Part shown: piece after piece, positions 32,069 through 40,950 of the stretch | Numbering within the stretch: position 1 is the first letter of the stretch | How the letters are laid out: every line of letters starts with the position of its first letter | Assembly: GCA_016933515.1 (NCBI GenBank) | Contig: JAFGAV010000042.1 | Span: 1-48,751, forward strand | DNA length: 48,751 nt | Direction: 5' to 3' | Source of the DNA: Candidatus Aminicenantota bacterium | GTDB lineage: Bacteria; Acidobacteriota; Aminicenantia; Aminicenantales; JAFGAV01 | The notes under the pieces: model-generated | The model's input: the letters and a program-made list of their open reading frames with translations, nothing else | What the model was told of the DNA's origin: nothing | Databases searched by the model: none | Position numbers and translations under genes: made by a program

Positions 32069-34215
32069 GCCGGTATGCCGAAGTCGCCTTCCCTTTGCCG
32101 TTGACGCGTTCGTTTACCTATCGTCTCCGCGCCGAGGACGAGAGCCGGGCCCGGGTGGGGGCCCGGGTTTCGGCGCCCTTCGGATCGAGGATTCTCACCG
32201 GTTTCATCGTTCACCTGAGAAGCGCGCCTCCGGAATCGGCCGGAGAGATCAGAGACATCCAGACCGTCCTGGATGACGCCGCCGTTTTCTCCCCCCGCTT
32301 TCTGGCGTTCACCAGGCTTCTCGGGCGGAGGTACGCGTCTTCCTGGGGGGAGTTCCTGGCGGCGTCCGCTCCTCCGTCTTTTTCGCCCCGAGCCCGTTCC
32401 CGGTTCCGGTTGACGGACGAAGGATCGTCCGCCGGAAGCGAGGGCCGCTTGTCCGATGAGGAAAAACGGCTGGCCGACTTTATGGGAACCGGCGGCAGCA
32501 GCGCCCGTTTCCTCAAGACCAAGCTGGGCGCGCGTGTTTCCGCCGTCCTCGCGCGCATGAGAACCAAAGGCTGGGTGGAAGAGGTCGAACCCGGAACGAC
32601 GAAGCGCAGGAGGCGGACCCGCCCGTCCTCTTCTTCCGACGGCGAACAGCAGCTGGCTTTGGATTTCCCCCCCCCAACCGGCCTGGAGGATGTATTCAAC
32701 GCGATTCTCCGTCCCGGCCGTTTCGGGCGCTCCGGCCTGTTCTATCTTTTCGGAGGTGAGGGGAGAAGGAACGCCGTCTATGAGGCGCTCATCCGGGCCG
32801 TCTGGAAGGTCTCGGGCCGGGTCCTGTTCCTCGTCCCTGAAATTTCCCAGGCGGCGGCTCGGGCGAGAACCTATGAAAGCCTCCGCGCCGGGGCGGCGGC
32901 CGTCCTTCACAGCCGGCTGACGGAACGGCAGAGAGAAGAACAGTGGATGCGGATACGGACCGGCCGGGCACGCGTCGTGACCGGCCCCCGGTCCGCTCTG
33001 TTCGTCCCCCTTCCCGGCCTGAGGCTCGTCATTGTGGAGGAGGAAGAGGACGATTCCTTCCATCAGTCCGAGAGCCCTTCTTATGACGCCCGGCGCGCCG
33101 CTTCGCTCCTCGGCCGCGTCATGGGCGCGTCCGTCGTGTTCGGCTCGGCGCATCCCTCCGTGGAAAGCTTCTATGAAGCGGAGACCTGCGGCCGCGTCGT
33201 CCGCCTGGGGTCGGAACCGGCTTCCGCGGTTGTGAGGATCGTGGATGCCCGCCGGGAGCGCAGTTATCTTTCCCGGGAGCTTGTCGAATCCGTCAGGACC
33301 CATGTCCGCCGGGGCGGACGGATGATTGTTTTTCTCAACCGCCGCGGTTTCGCCGCCTCGGTGATCTGCGCCCGTTGCGGCAGGATCCCCAGGTGCGACC
33401 GGTGCGACATCCCTCTTTTTCTTCTGAAGCGGAAGAATTCCTTGGTCTGCCGGTATTGTTCGGCGGTCCGGCCGGTGCCGAACGCGTGTCCGTATTGCGG
33501 CGGTCCGCTCCGGCTGGGGCGGGATCCCGGCGTGGAAGCCGTTCGGGAGGAGATCCAACGGCTGTTTCCGCGCTTGAGGATCGCCGCGTTCGATTCGGAT
33601 GCGCTCCGGGGCGAGGAGGCGCAAGCGCGGGTTCTGGACCGTTTTGATCGAGGCCGCATCGATCTCCTGATCGGCACGCAGCTCCTGGCCTCGAGGCGAG
33701 ACGCTCCATCGGCCTCCCTGGTCGGCATTCTGAGTCCGGAGTCGTTCCTGAGCATCCCCGACTACCGGAGCGGCGAGCGGACCTACCATTCTCTGTGCCG
33801 CATGATCCGTTTCGCCCGGAGCCCGGGAAGCGAAGTCGTCGTGCAGACCGTCGTGCCCGACCACCATGCCCTGACCGCCGCGGCGCGCGATGATTTCGAT
33901 CTGTTTTACAGAACGGAGATCGAGTTTCGGAGGTTGATGAGCTATCCTCCTTTCTCGCACATGGCTGAAGTGATCTTCGAGGGCCGCGACATCCGTCTCC
34001 TGGCTCGTCAGGCCAGGGATTTCCGTGATCGGGTCCGGCAAGCCGGGGGAGAAGTGGAGGTTCAGGGCCCCTCCCGCGCTTTGGGATCGAGACGAAAAGG
34101 GCGGGAACGCCTTGTGGTCATGCTCCGGTCCGGCCGCAGGGACACCCTGGCGGGCATCCTGGATTCAGCCCTGCGGCGGGCCCGGTCGGTCCGGTCCGTA
34201 CACCTCCAGCCCTGA
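32065..34215 (+). CDS. priA: PriA-like primosomal protein with degenerate helicase motifs
   Basis: This 716-residue protein has the PriA 3'-end-binding domain (about 1-105: YAEVAFPLPLTRSFTYRL, VGARVSAPFGSRILTGFIV) and the zinc domain with all eight cysteines (CARC, CDRC, CRYC, CPYC, about 434-480). The C-terminal domain is also clear. However, the ATPase motifs are lost. Walker A G-x-T-G-S-G-K-T reads GGEGRRNA (about 232-239). The DEEH box reads EEEED, and the Q-V-A-G-R-A-G-R motif VI reads RMIRFARS. It should still bind forks and help restart replication but not unwind DNA. PriA proteins without helicase activity are known in other phyla. Convergent with the lipoprotein gene, eight bases away. 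Confidence 0.9.
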   Translation: MSRYAEVAFPLPLTRSFTYRLRAEDESRARVGARVSAPFGSRILTGFIVHLRSAPPESAGEIRDIQTVLDDAAVFSPRFLAFTRLLGRRYASSWGEFLAASAPPSFSPRARSRFRLTDEGSSAGSEGRLSDEEKRLADFMGTGGSSARFLKTKLGARVSAVLARMRTKGWVEEVEPGTTKRRRRTRPSSSSDGEQQLALDFPPPTGLEDVFNAILRPGRFGRSGLFYLFGGEGRRNAVYEALIRAVWKVSGRVLFLVPEISQAAARARTYESLRAGAAAVLHSRLTERQREEQWMRIRTGRARVVTGPRSALFVPLPGLRLVIVEEEEDDSFHQSESPSYDARRAASLLGRVMGASVVFGSAHPSVESFYEAETCGRVVRLGSEPASAVVRIVDARRERSYLSRELVESVRTHVRRGGRMIVFLNRRGFAASVICARCGRIPRCDRCDIPLFLLKRKNSLVCRYCSAVRPVPNACPYCGGPLRLGRDPGVEAVREEIQRLFPRLRIAAFDSDALRGEEAQARVLDRFDRGRIDLLIGTQLLASRRDAPSASLVGILSPESFLSIPDYRSGERTYHSLCRMIRFARSPGSEVVVQTVVPDHHALTAAARDDFDLFYRTEIEFRRLMSYPPFSHMAEVIFEGRDIRLLARQARDFRDRVRQAGGEVEVQGPSRALGSRRKGRERLVVMLRSGRRDTLAGILDSALRRARSVRSVHLQP

Positions 34216-34223
34216 GAGGTCGG

Positions 34224-34676
34224 TCAGCCTTTCAACAGGCGGATTTCGATGGTTTTCCACGCGAAATACGGCGATGAAGTCTGGGGATGGATGTAGAATA
34301 TGACGGTTTGATCGCCGTCGATTTCCGATTTGAGCGGGCTGAGATAGGTGACGACGGCGTAGCCGTTCTGATTCGTGATCGCTGCCGTGCGGCGGGTGTA
34401 ATCGTCGAATTCTCCCGGTCCGTCGAGAACGGTGAAAACCACGAGCTGGTCTGCGGCCGGCTGCCCGCCGTATTTGACCAGCGCTCGGATCTCGACCGGT
34501 TGCCGGACATCGGAGGTGTAGACGACGTTCGGCGAGGCGGAGACTTCAAAAGTCATAAAAAAGGAGGCGGGGCCGAAGGGATTCGGCTCCTCGACGGCCG
34601 ATCGCTTGCAGGAGGCCGCGGCCAGAAGGAACAGAACGGCGATGGGGAAAACGAAAACAGGGCGTATTCTAAGCAT
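34224..34676 (-). CDS. Lipoprotein with a bacterial Ig-like domain
   Basis: The ATG at 34676 has GGGAGG seven bases upstream and is preferred over a TTG 18 bases earlier. The 150 residues begin with a lipoprotein signal peptide ending LLAAASC (Cys about 23). The rest resembles one Ig-like (Big_1, invasin-type) domain: PVEIRALVKYGGQPAADQLVVFTVLDGPGEF and TNQNGYAVVTYLSP. Such domains act as spacers or adhesive modules. The gene is last in the pil operon and follows the other lipoprotein gene closely, so both may serve the pilus or its outer-membrane exit. Specific function unknown. Confidence 0.75.
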   Translation of the reverse strand: MLRIRPVFVFPIAVLFLLAAASCKRSAVEEPNPFGPASFFMTFEVSASPNVVYTSDVRQPVEIRALVKYGGQPAADQLVVFTVLDGPGEFDDYTRRTAAITNQNGYAVVTYLSPLKSEIDGDQTVIFYIHPQTSSPYFAWKTIEIRLLKG

Positions 34677-34690
34677 CAGCCACCTCCCAC

Positions 34691-35290
34691 TCAATTGTTG
34701 GCGTAGTTGGCGAAAAATATGGTCAGTTTGCCGGAGGCTTTTACGGTCTTGCCCGCCATATCCTTGCCGTAGAAATCCACCGTGGCGATTGCCTCCAGAA
34801 CGTCGCCGCCGTCGGCGAGAGACACCAGCGGGGGCTCGAGCTTCGCCACTTCCCGGACGATGATGAAACTCACGTCGCGCGTGCTGCCGACCCGGACAAA
34901 GGCCGCCATGCTCCCCTCAAAGGCATAAGGGACGTCTTGGCCTTCGGCGTTGCTTCCGTCCGGCAGGGAAAAGGTGACCACGTAGCGCGTAACCTGGATG
35001 TCGTTGTAGACCGACGGGCCCATGCTGGAATTGGGATCGAGCAATTCGGCGCGAAAAGTGACCACGGCGCTGTCGGCGAAGATGCTCTCGCTGCCCGTGG
35101 AGGGGTCCTGGAACAAGACGTCGGACTGAAGGTAATCGGACTCCTCCCCCTCCAGATTGGTGCCCGTGATCGAGTCGACGAGCAACAGCGTTCCGGACTG
35201 GCTCTCCCTGACCAAGGCGTTGCAGGAAACGAGAAGCAGGGCGGCCGCCAGACCGGCGAGGCCCTTGAGGATCAAGCCCTCTTTTTTCAT
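34691..35290 (-). CDS. Lipoprotein of unknown function downstream of pilQ
   Basis: This 199-residue protein has a lipoprotein signal peptide with lipobox LVSC (Cys 23, AALLLVSCNALV). The mature part is beta-rich (GTLLLVDSITG, SAVVTFRAELLDP, VTRYVVTFSLPDG, IATVDFYGKDMAGKTVKASGKLTIFF) and may be an immunoglobulin-like or other beta-sandwich fold. I recognise no family. Its start overlaps the pilQ stop by four bases (35287-35290), so it is translationally coupled to the secretin. A role as a pilotin-like or secretin-associated lipoprotein is plausible but inferred from position alone. Confidence 0.75.
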   Translation of the reverse strand: MKKEGLILKGLAGLAAALLLVSCNALVRESQSGTLLLVDSITGTNLEGEESDYLQSDVLFQDPSTGSESIFADSAVVTFRAELLDPNSSMGPSVYNDIQVTRYVVTFSLPDGSNAEGQDVPYAFEGSMAAFVRVGSTRDVSFIIVREVAKLEPPLVSLADGGDVLEAIATVDFYGKDMAGKTVKASGKLTIFFANYANN

Positions 35291-37560
35291 GGCTGTCCTC
35301 CTTGGCGGATGATGCGGGGTGTTATAAAAATCAGAAGCTCTCGGTTTTGCCGCGTCCGGGCCGAGGATTTGAACAGGTTGCCCAAGAGGGGAATTTTGTG
35401 GAGCAGGGGGACGCGTTCGAGGGTCGTCGTGTCTTCGGTCCGGTATATGCCGCCGATCACCGTCGTCCCGCCGTCGGGAATCATGACCGTGGTCGAGGCG
35501 CTCTGCCGGGTGATGGACGGAATGCCGTTGACCTGGTTGGAGAAGTCGGCGGCGTTGTTCTGAATGTCGATGTTCATGATGATCGTGCCTTCGGCCGTGA
35601 TCTGAGGCGTGGCCCTAAGCTCCAAGGCGGCGTTGACGTACCGGGTCGTGACCGTGAAATTGGTCATGGTTTGGATGGGAATCTGGCGTCCCTGGATGAT
35701 TTCCGCTTCCCTGTTGTTCTGGGCGGTCACCTTCGGGCAGGAGATGATGCGGCCCTGGCCGCTCGTTTCCATGGCCGAGAGCGTGGCGTCCAGACGGAAC
35801 GTGTCCAGCACGTTCGCCAGGGACAGGCCCAACGCCGAAGTGAAGGTCGGCGCGGGAAGGTTGATGGCATATCCGCCCAACGGACCGCCCAATCCCCGGG
35901 TCACCTGACCCTGGGGAATCAGGGCGCCGTTCAATCCGATCTTGTTGGGAAATTCCAGATTGGTCTGGTTGCCGTAATAGGCGTCGGCCTGGCCCATGAA
36001 GCCCCACTGGAAACCGAGGTTGCGGATGAAATTCGATGTGGCCTCGACGATTCGCGCCTCGATGGAGACTTGAGGCGTGGGCGTGTCCATAAGGTTGATG
36101 AGCTTTTCCAGAAGTTCCATCCGGTTGCGCACTTCGGTAACGATCAGGGTGTTCGTCCGCTCGTCGACGTCGATCTTCCCCCGGCCGGATTTCTTCTGTT
36201 GCAGGAGCCGTTCCGCGTCGCGGGCCTTGGAATAGGAGAGGGTGAACGTTTTGGTGATCAGGGGGCCGCTCAGCTCCCGGCTTTCCCGCATTTTGTTTTC
36301 ATCTTCCGTTTCCCGCGTCAGGACCGCGATGGGAGCGATGCGCAGGACGTTGCCCTCAAGCACCTTTCCCATTTTGTTGGTCCTGAGGATGGCGTCCAGG
36401 ATCTGATCCCAGGGGACGTATTCGAAATTGCAGGTGACGCGGCCGCGCACATCGGGGTCGAAGATGACGTTCAGACCGGCGAATTCGCCCAAGTAGAGGA
36501 TGATGTCTCTCAGGTCCTGGTCCTTGACTTTGACGCTCAGGACTTCACCGCTGAAGGGCGTTTCCTCGCCTCCCAGCACTTGGGCTCTGTAAGGCGTTTC
36601 GGCCGGCTTGACGGCGGGTTGAGTCTCCGTTCGGGGCTCCGCCTTGGGTTTTTCCTCGGCGGGCTCCTGGGCGGGCGGCTCGGCCGCCGGCTCCGGCTCC
36701 GTTTTTGTTCGGGCCTTCGGTGCGGGCTCCGGCGCGGGCGTGGAGACGGATGCGGGCTGGAAATTCTCCTCCGACCCGAAAAAGGACAGGCTCAGAAGGT
36801 GCTCTCCGAAGTCGAGGCGGTACCCGCCGGGTTCATCGATGTCGAAAACCATCCGGGTGATGGTGTAGGGATTTTGATTCTGGAACTGGCCCACTTTGAA
36901 CTTCGACACGCCGGCCTCTCCGACCGAAAAAGAGGAGGTCGGCCGATTGAAAACGGTGTCGAAAAGATCGACCACCAGCCTCAGGGGGTTGCTGAGGGCG
37001 AAGACGTGGCACGGAGTGCGGTTCTCCACCGCGGCCTGCACCCGAACGTTGCCGTGATCCCGGACGACGTTGACCGCTCCCAAATTCGAGGTGACGATCT
37101 TTCTTTGGGACAGCTGTTGGCGGAAGGAAGGATCGAAAACGTCCGCTGTCTGGGGGTCGAGAATTTTGTTCAGTTCCAGAACCGCTTGCCCCTCCTCTGT
37201 GGACAGACGGAAAAACGCTTGCTCTTTCAAACTCAGAAAAAGCCGGAGAAGCCCTTCCCCGTTAGGAACGAACTTGATTTCCTCGAACAGAGGCTCTCCC
37301 TCCGTGGAGACCGCGAGATCGGAAGGGATGCTGGCCTTTCCCAGGTCGAGGACGAGCGTGCGGGGCAGGGTGAGGGAATAGGCGGCGTTGGTGATCGTGA
37401 GCTCGCCGTCGGTCTGGAGGATGACCTTGGGGCACACCGGGCTCGGCTGGACGAGGACATTCTGTATCATGACCGGCGAGCCGGTGTTCTGGGCGTAGCC
37501 AGCCAGGAAGAGAATGCTGCACATCAACGGCAGGGCCTGAAACCATTTTTTCCTTTTCAT
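35287..37560 (-). CDS. pilQ: Type IV pilus secretin PilQ
   Basis: This 757-residue protein has a signal peptide (about 1-24) and two AMIN-type domains (about 30-115 and 155-255, with TLVLDLGKA and RLVVDLFDTVF). A Pro/Glu/Ala-rich linker follows (about 272-335). An N0/STN domain (VKVKDQDLRDIILYLGEFAGLNVIFDP) and an N1 secretin_N domain (RDAERLLQQKKSGRGKIDVDERTNTLIV) come next. The C-terminal secretin domain has QVSIEARIVEA, GRIISCPKVTAQNNREAEI and VPLLHKIPLLGNLFK. The multimer forms the outer-membrane pore for the pilus. The AMIN domains bind peptidoglycan. It is the fifth gene of the pilMNOPQ run. Confidence 0.96.
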   Translation of the reverse strand: MKRKKWFQALPLMCSILFLAGYAQNTGSPVMIQNVLVQPSPVCPKVILQTDGELTITNAAYSLTLPRTLVLDLGKASIPSDLAVSTEGEPLFEEIKFVPNGEGLLRLFLSLKEQAFFRLSTEEGQAVLELNKILDPQTADVFDPSFRQQLSQRKIVTSNLGAVNVVRDHGNVRVQAAVENRTPCHVFALSNPLRLVVDLFDTVFNRPTSSFSVGEAGVSKFKVGQFQNQNPYTITRMVFDIDEPGGYRLDFGEHLLSLSFFGSEENFQPASVSTPAPEPAPKARTKTEPEPAAEPPAQEPAEEKPKAEPRTETQPAVKPAETPYRAQVLGGEETPFSGEVLSVKVKDQDLRDIILYLGEFAGLNVIFDPDVRGRVTCNFEYVPWDQILDAILRTNKMGKVLEGNVLRIAPIAVLTRETEDENKMRESRELSGPLITKTFTLSYSKARDAERLLQQKKSGRGKIDVDERTNTLIVTEVRNRMELLEKLINLMDTPTPQVSIEARIVEATSNFIRNLGFQWGFMGQADAYYGNQTNLEFPNKIGLNGALIPQGQVTRGLGGPLGGYAINLPAPTFTSALGLSLANVLDTFRLDATLSAMETSGQGRIISCPKVTAQNNREAEIIQGRQIPIQTMTNFTVTTRYVNAALELRATPQITAEGTIIMNIDIQNNAADFSNQVNGIPSITRQSASTTVMIPDGGTTVIGGIYRTEDTTTLERVPLLHKIPLLGNLFKSSARTRQNRELLIFITPRIIRQGGQP

Positions 37561-37561
37561 C

Positions 37562-38038
37562 TTAGGGCTCCTCCTGGGAGATTTCCTTGATCACATCCCG
37601 GGGCCGCGGCAGGCTGACGCCCCGATCCGACGTTTTTCGGAACGTGACGCTCGACTCGCCCACGGAAATGACGTAGCCGTCGGCGAATTTGTCGCCCGCC
37701 TGAATCCTGTGGGGAAAGCCCTGGGGGCCGGTGGTGACCAGGGCATAGAGTTTTTCTCTGGCCCGGACGATGCCGATCAGGATCAAGTCGTCGATGGACA
37801 CCTGGCGTCCTTTGACCGTGCTGGACTTGTCCGCAAGTTCCGTTCCGGCCAGAAGGTCCTTGAACGGGTCGCGCCTTCCGCTCGATGTGTACAGGACGGG
37901 GCCGGTTTCGAGGGTCGGCGGGGCGCTCAGGATCTCGGCCGCCGGTTTCCTCTCCTGCTCCTGGCCGCTCATCCCGAGCCAGGCCCCGCCGAGAAAGAGA
38001 CAAAGCCACAGGACCCGCAATCTCGTTGGCTGATTCAT
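37562..38038 (-). CDS. pilP: Type IV pilus assembly protein PilP
   Basis: The ATG at 38038 follows GGAAGGG and gives 158 residues; the longer frame overlaps pilO. A signal peptide or single anchor is seen at about 8-26 (LWLCLFLGGAWLGMSG), but there is no lipobox cysteine, unlike many PilP proteins. The PilP domain begins at GRRDPFKDLL (about 58-67), and continues with LILIGIVRAREKLYALVTT and the beta strands GYVISVGESSVTFRK. PilP links the PilN/PilO inner-membrane pair to the PilQ secretin. Its stop lies one base from the pilQ start codon. Confidence 0.9.
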   Translation of the reverse strand: MNQPTRLRVLWLCLFLGGAWLGMSGQEQERKPAAEILSAPPTLETGPVLYTSSGRRDPFKDLLAGTELADKSSTVKGRQVSIDDLILIGIVRAREKLYALVTTGPQGFPHRIQAGDKFADGYVISVGESSVTFRKTSDRGVSLPRPRDVIKEISQEEP

Positions 38039-38039
38039 G

Positions 38040-38675
38040 TCAAGTCCCTTCCAGATCGCTTTTTCTTGAGGTTTTGGCGGCGGGCTTGGCCGCGGTCCTG
38101 GCGGCCGGTTTTTTCGCCTGGGCTGCGGCGGCGGCCGCCTCCGTTTCAAGAAAGATGTAGGTTTTTGAGGTGAAGCTGGCGGAGATCGTGGAAAGGTCCG
38201 TCTGCCGGGACAGGGCTTTGATGACGAATCTTTCGATGGTGAACAGCCTCGGGAACCGGCTCAAACGGTCGAAAAAGATCCCCAAATTGTTGTAGTTGCC
38301 CGTGATCTCGATGGGAATGGGCCATTCGGCGTAAAATTCCCGGGGCGCCTCCCCGCGAGGCGTGAACTTGGTGATGTTCAATCTGCTGGAGTAGGCCAAA
38401 TTTTGGAACTGGTTGAGGATGTCGCTGATTTCGCGCTTATCGGGGATGATGGTTTCCAGGCTTTTGAGCGTGATTTGGAGCGATTTCAGTTCATTCTCGA
38501 TTTTGTCCATATCCCGCTTTTTCTGGCGGAGCTTGGCCACTTCCGTCTCCACGGCTTCCCGCTGATCTTTGAGGGCCGAGAGCTGGACGGCCTTGGGGCG
38601 GTAATAGGCGAAGAAAAACACGCCGCACAAAATGACGGTGACGGCGATGGTGACGGCCAAATTCTGTTGTTTCAT
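38040..38675 (-). CDS. pilO: Type IV pilus alignment protein PilO
   Basis: This 211-residue protein has one membrane helix (about 8-24, VTIAVTVILCGVFFFAYY) and a coiled coil (about 32-75, LKDQREAVETEVAKLRQKKRD). The PilO ferredoxin-like domain follows, with LNQFQNLAYSSRLNITKFTP, PIPIEITGNYNNLGIFFDRLSRFPR and FTSKTYIF. The C-terminal 35 residues are Ala/Lys-rich (AAAAAAQAKKPAARTAAKPAAK) and probably flexible. It pairs with PilN in the inner-membrane alignment complex. The ATG overlaps the pilN stop and follows GGAGG. Confidence 0.93.
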   Translation of the reverse strand: MKQQNLAVTIAVTVILCGVFFFAYYRPKAVQLSALKDQREAVETEVAKLRQKKRDMDKIENELKSLQITLKSLETIIPDKREISDILNQFQNLAYSSRLNITKFTPRGEAPREFYAEWPIPIEITGNYNNLGIFFDRLSRFPRLFTIERFVIKALSRQTDLSTISASFTSKTYIFLETEAAAAAAQAKKPAARTAAKPAAKTSRKSDLEGT

Positions 38676-39304
38676 GTCGACCTCCGCGGGGCGGGCGACG
38701 GGGGCTTGGCGGGCGCAGGGGCCGCCGGGACCCCGTAAGCGGCGGTGAGGCTGAACTCCAGAAACGCCTCGTTGCGCTGGGTCTTTTGGGCGATTTCGAC
38801 CAGATTCACCGCGCCGAATAAACCGCTTTGCTCCAGTTTGGCGATGTATTCGGCGATCATGGTGTTGGAAATGGCGCGGCCTTTCAGTTTCAGAAGCTGA
38901 TTTTCGTAGTTGACCTCGGTGAGCCAAACCCAGTCGGGAAGGGTTGTGCTCAGGACGTCCATGATCCGGACGGCGATTTCTCTCTGGGATTTGAGTTCGT
39001 TGATGAGGCCGATCTTTTTCTCCACGATCGATTTCCGCGCTTCCAGCTCTTCGAGCTTGGCGAGGACGGCGGTCAGCTTGCGTTTGTCGTCCTCGGCGAC
39101 GCGCAGGAGCCGTCTTTCCCTGGATGTGGCCTGCTGCTGGGTCAGGGCCGCCGCGGCGACGGCCACCACCGCCAGGAGCATGATGAGCGACGGAGTGGAG
39201 GATCGCCGCGGCTTCTCGACGTCGGGTGCCTGGCCGGGCATCTCCAGGGCCGGAGTGATGATGATGTCTTTTTTCTCGGGCTTGAAAAGGTTGATGCGTA
39301 TCAT
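38672..39304 (-). CDS. pilN: Type IV pilus alignment protein PilN
   Basis: The start at 39304 gives MIRINLFKPEKKD, the PilN cytoplasmic motif (INL) that binds PilM; the longer frame overlaps pilM. One membrane helix (about 39-56, PSLIMLLAVVAVAAAALT) is followed by a coiled coil (RVAEDDKRKLTAVLAKLEELEARKSIVEKK) and the fimbrial-assembly domain with VLSTTLPDWVWLTEVNYEN and GRAISNTMIAEYIAKLEQSG. The C-terminus is Pro/Ala-rich. It follows the pilM stop after one base and has no strong ribosome site, so it depends on coupling. 210 residues. Confidence 0.93.
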   Translation of the reverse strand: MIRINLFKPEKKDIIITPALEMPGQAPDVEKPRRSSTPSLIMLLAVVAVAAAALTQQQATSRERRLLRVAEDDKRKLTAVLAKLEELEARKSIVEKKIGLINELKSQREIAVRIMDVLSTTLPDWVWLTEVNYENQLLKLKGRAISNTMIAEYIAKLEQSGLFGAVNLVEIAQKTQRNEAFLEFSLTAAYGVPAAPAPAKPPSPAPRRST

Positions 39305-39305
39305 G

Positions 39306-40385
39306 TTATTTGTCCATGGTCCGAGTGGCGAGGCCGGCGGCCACGGCGAAGACGAGAGGAATCTTCTGGTAATAGGCGGGATTGAGGCGGCTTTCGTTGT
39401 AGTGAATGTGCCGGAAGGGGTCGAGCAGCCGCGTGGGCGTCTGAAACGTCCGCTCAAAAGCGCCGGTCATCCTCTTCAGTCCGGCCAGGCCTCCGCTGAG
39501 AAAGATAAAATCGATTTTTTTCCCCCGGGCGCTCTCCGTGGTGTGGAGAGAGAGCGTTTTGTCGACTTCGACGAGCATGTCGCCGATGTTCCGCTCCAGG
39601 ATGTCGTCGAGCTGTTCGGGATTGTGGCTTCCGGCCGGCGCGCCCTGCATCAACTTTTCGGCTTCTTCGAAACTGATGTCCATTTCCTTGCTCAGGTTCT
39701 CGGTGAAGAAAAATCCTCCGAGATCCAGGTCGCGGAAAACCTGGGGGATTCCGCGATCGACGACGACGATGTTGGTCACGTGGGCCCCGAGATTGACCAA
39801 GGCCACATTTTTTTCCGGAAAGAGCTCGGGGTAATTGATCTCGTAGCAATTGAGAAGCCCGAACCCGTCTACGTCCACGGCCACGAGGTTTTTCTGGGCC
39901 TGATAGACCACGTTGCTGTAGGCGGTGATTTTTTCCTTCTTGACCGCGACGAGCAGGATGTCCAGGTTGTCTTCGGGCGAGGAGGGGTTGGGGTTGAGGA
40001 TGGCATAGTCGACGCTTGTTTCCTCAAAGGGGTAGGGGATGTTGTGCTTGGCCTCCCAGAGGATGGATTCGGCCATCTCCTCGGGTTTCATCTGCGGTAG
40101 GGCGATTTTTTTTACGATGACCGAGCTGCCCGAAAGAGAGATGAGGACGTTTTTGCTCGTGATTTTCCCCGCGTTCAGGGCGGATCTCAGCGCGTCGGAC
40201 ACGGATGTGCCGTCGATGATCGTTCCCTCGACGATGGCGTCCCGCGGAAGGGTTTCATACCCGACCCGGGCGACCTGAAAGTGGAGGGTTTCTCCTTTTT
40301 TCTTTATGTCGAGTTCGACGGCCTTGATGGCGTAGGATCCGATATCCACGGCGACGATGTTTTTGCTTTTGCCCACTCCGAACAT
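39306..40385 (-). CDS. pilM: Type IV pilus actin-like ATPase PilM
   Basis: The ATG at 40385 gives 359 residues beginning MFGVGKSKNIVAVDIGSYAIKAVEL, the first phosphate loop of the actin/FtsA fold. Further signs are KNVLISLSGSSVIVKKIALP, WEAKHNIPYPFEETSVDY, the second phosphate loop VALVNLGAHVTNIVVVD, and the adenosine motif FIFLSGGLAGLKRM. It sits on the cytoplasmic face and binds PilN. The frame extends to 40439, but that would overlap coaD. GGAG lies ten bases upstream. It is the first pil gene, 16 bases after coaD. Confidence 0.94.
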   Translation of the reverse strand: MFGVGKSKNIVAVDIGSYAIKAVELDIKKKGETLHFQVARVGYETLPRDAIVEGTIIDGTSVSDALRSALNAGKITSKNVLISLSGSSVIVKKIALPQMKPEEMAESILWEAKHNIPYPFEETSVDYAILNPNPSSPEDNLDILLVAVKKEKITAYSNVVYQAQKNLVAVDVDGFGLLNCYEINYPELFPEKNVALVNLGAHVTNIVVVDRGIPQVFRDLDLGGFFFTENLSKEMDISFEEAEKLMQGAPAGSHNPEQLDDILERNIGDMLVEVDKTLSLHTTESARGKKIDFIFLSGGLAGLKRMTGAFERTFQTPTRLLDPFRHIHYNESRLNPAYYQKIPLVFAVAAGLATRTMDK

Positions 40386-40401
40386 TCTCTTCACTCCGGT
40401 C

Positions 40402-40950
40402 TTAAGATATAGACCTCTCGGCCCGACGTTTTTTCTCATCGAGCCCCGCTTCGACGATGGGAGGGACGAGATCCCGGACGCATCCTCCCAGCCAGTGCAC
40501 CTCCTTGACCATGTTCGAGCTCAGAAACGTGTAGCGGATGCTGGGCATCATGAAGAACGTCTCCAGGTCCGGATTGAGCTTGTGATTCATGAGCGCCATC
40601 TGAAACTCGTATTCAAAATCGGACACGGCCCGCAGGCCTCGAATGACGACCCGGGCGTCGTGATTTCTGGCGAAATCCACGAGAAGCCCCGCGAAGGACA
40701 TGACTTCGACTTGCGGCTCCGCGGAAAAGATCTCTTTGATCATGGCCGTGCGTTCCTCCGCGGAGAACAACGGCGTCTTTACCGGATTTTCGAGGACGGC
40801 GACGAGGATGCGGCCGAAGATCTTGAGTCCCCGGGTGATGATGTCCACATGGCCGTTGGTGATGGGGTCGAACGATCCGGGATAAACGGCCTTTCCCCCG
40901 CGCTCGGCATAAGCCACGGAGGGGAAGTCTTCGTTCTTGTTTTCCGACAT
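40402..40950 (-). CDS. coaD: Phosphopantetheine adenylyltransferase
   Basis: This 182-residue protein has the nucleotidyltransferase motif [22 protein letters not shown] (T/H-x-G-H), then [32 protein letters not shown] and the late [13 protein letters not shown]. It makes dephospho-CoA from phosphopantetheine and ATP. The start is uncertain: the ATG at 40950 adds about 19 residues ahead of the usual beginning, and a GTG at 40917 is an alternative, but neither has a good ribosome site. It heads the pilMNOPQ operon, an arrangement that ties a housekeeping gene to pilus expression. About 15 charged residues trail the C-terminus. Confidence 0.94.
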   Translation of the reverse strand: MSENKNEDFPSVAYAERGGKAVYPGSFDPITNGHVDIITRGLKIFGRILVAVLENPVKTPLFSAEERTAMIKEIFSAEPQVEVMSFAGLLVDFARNHDARVVIRGLRAVSDFEYEFQMALMNHKLNPDLETFFMMPSIRYTFLSSNMVKEVHWLGGCVRDLVPPIVEAGLDEKKRRAERSIS

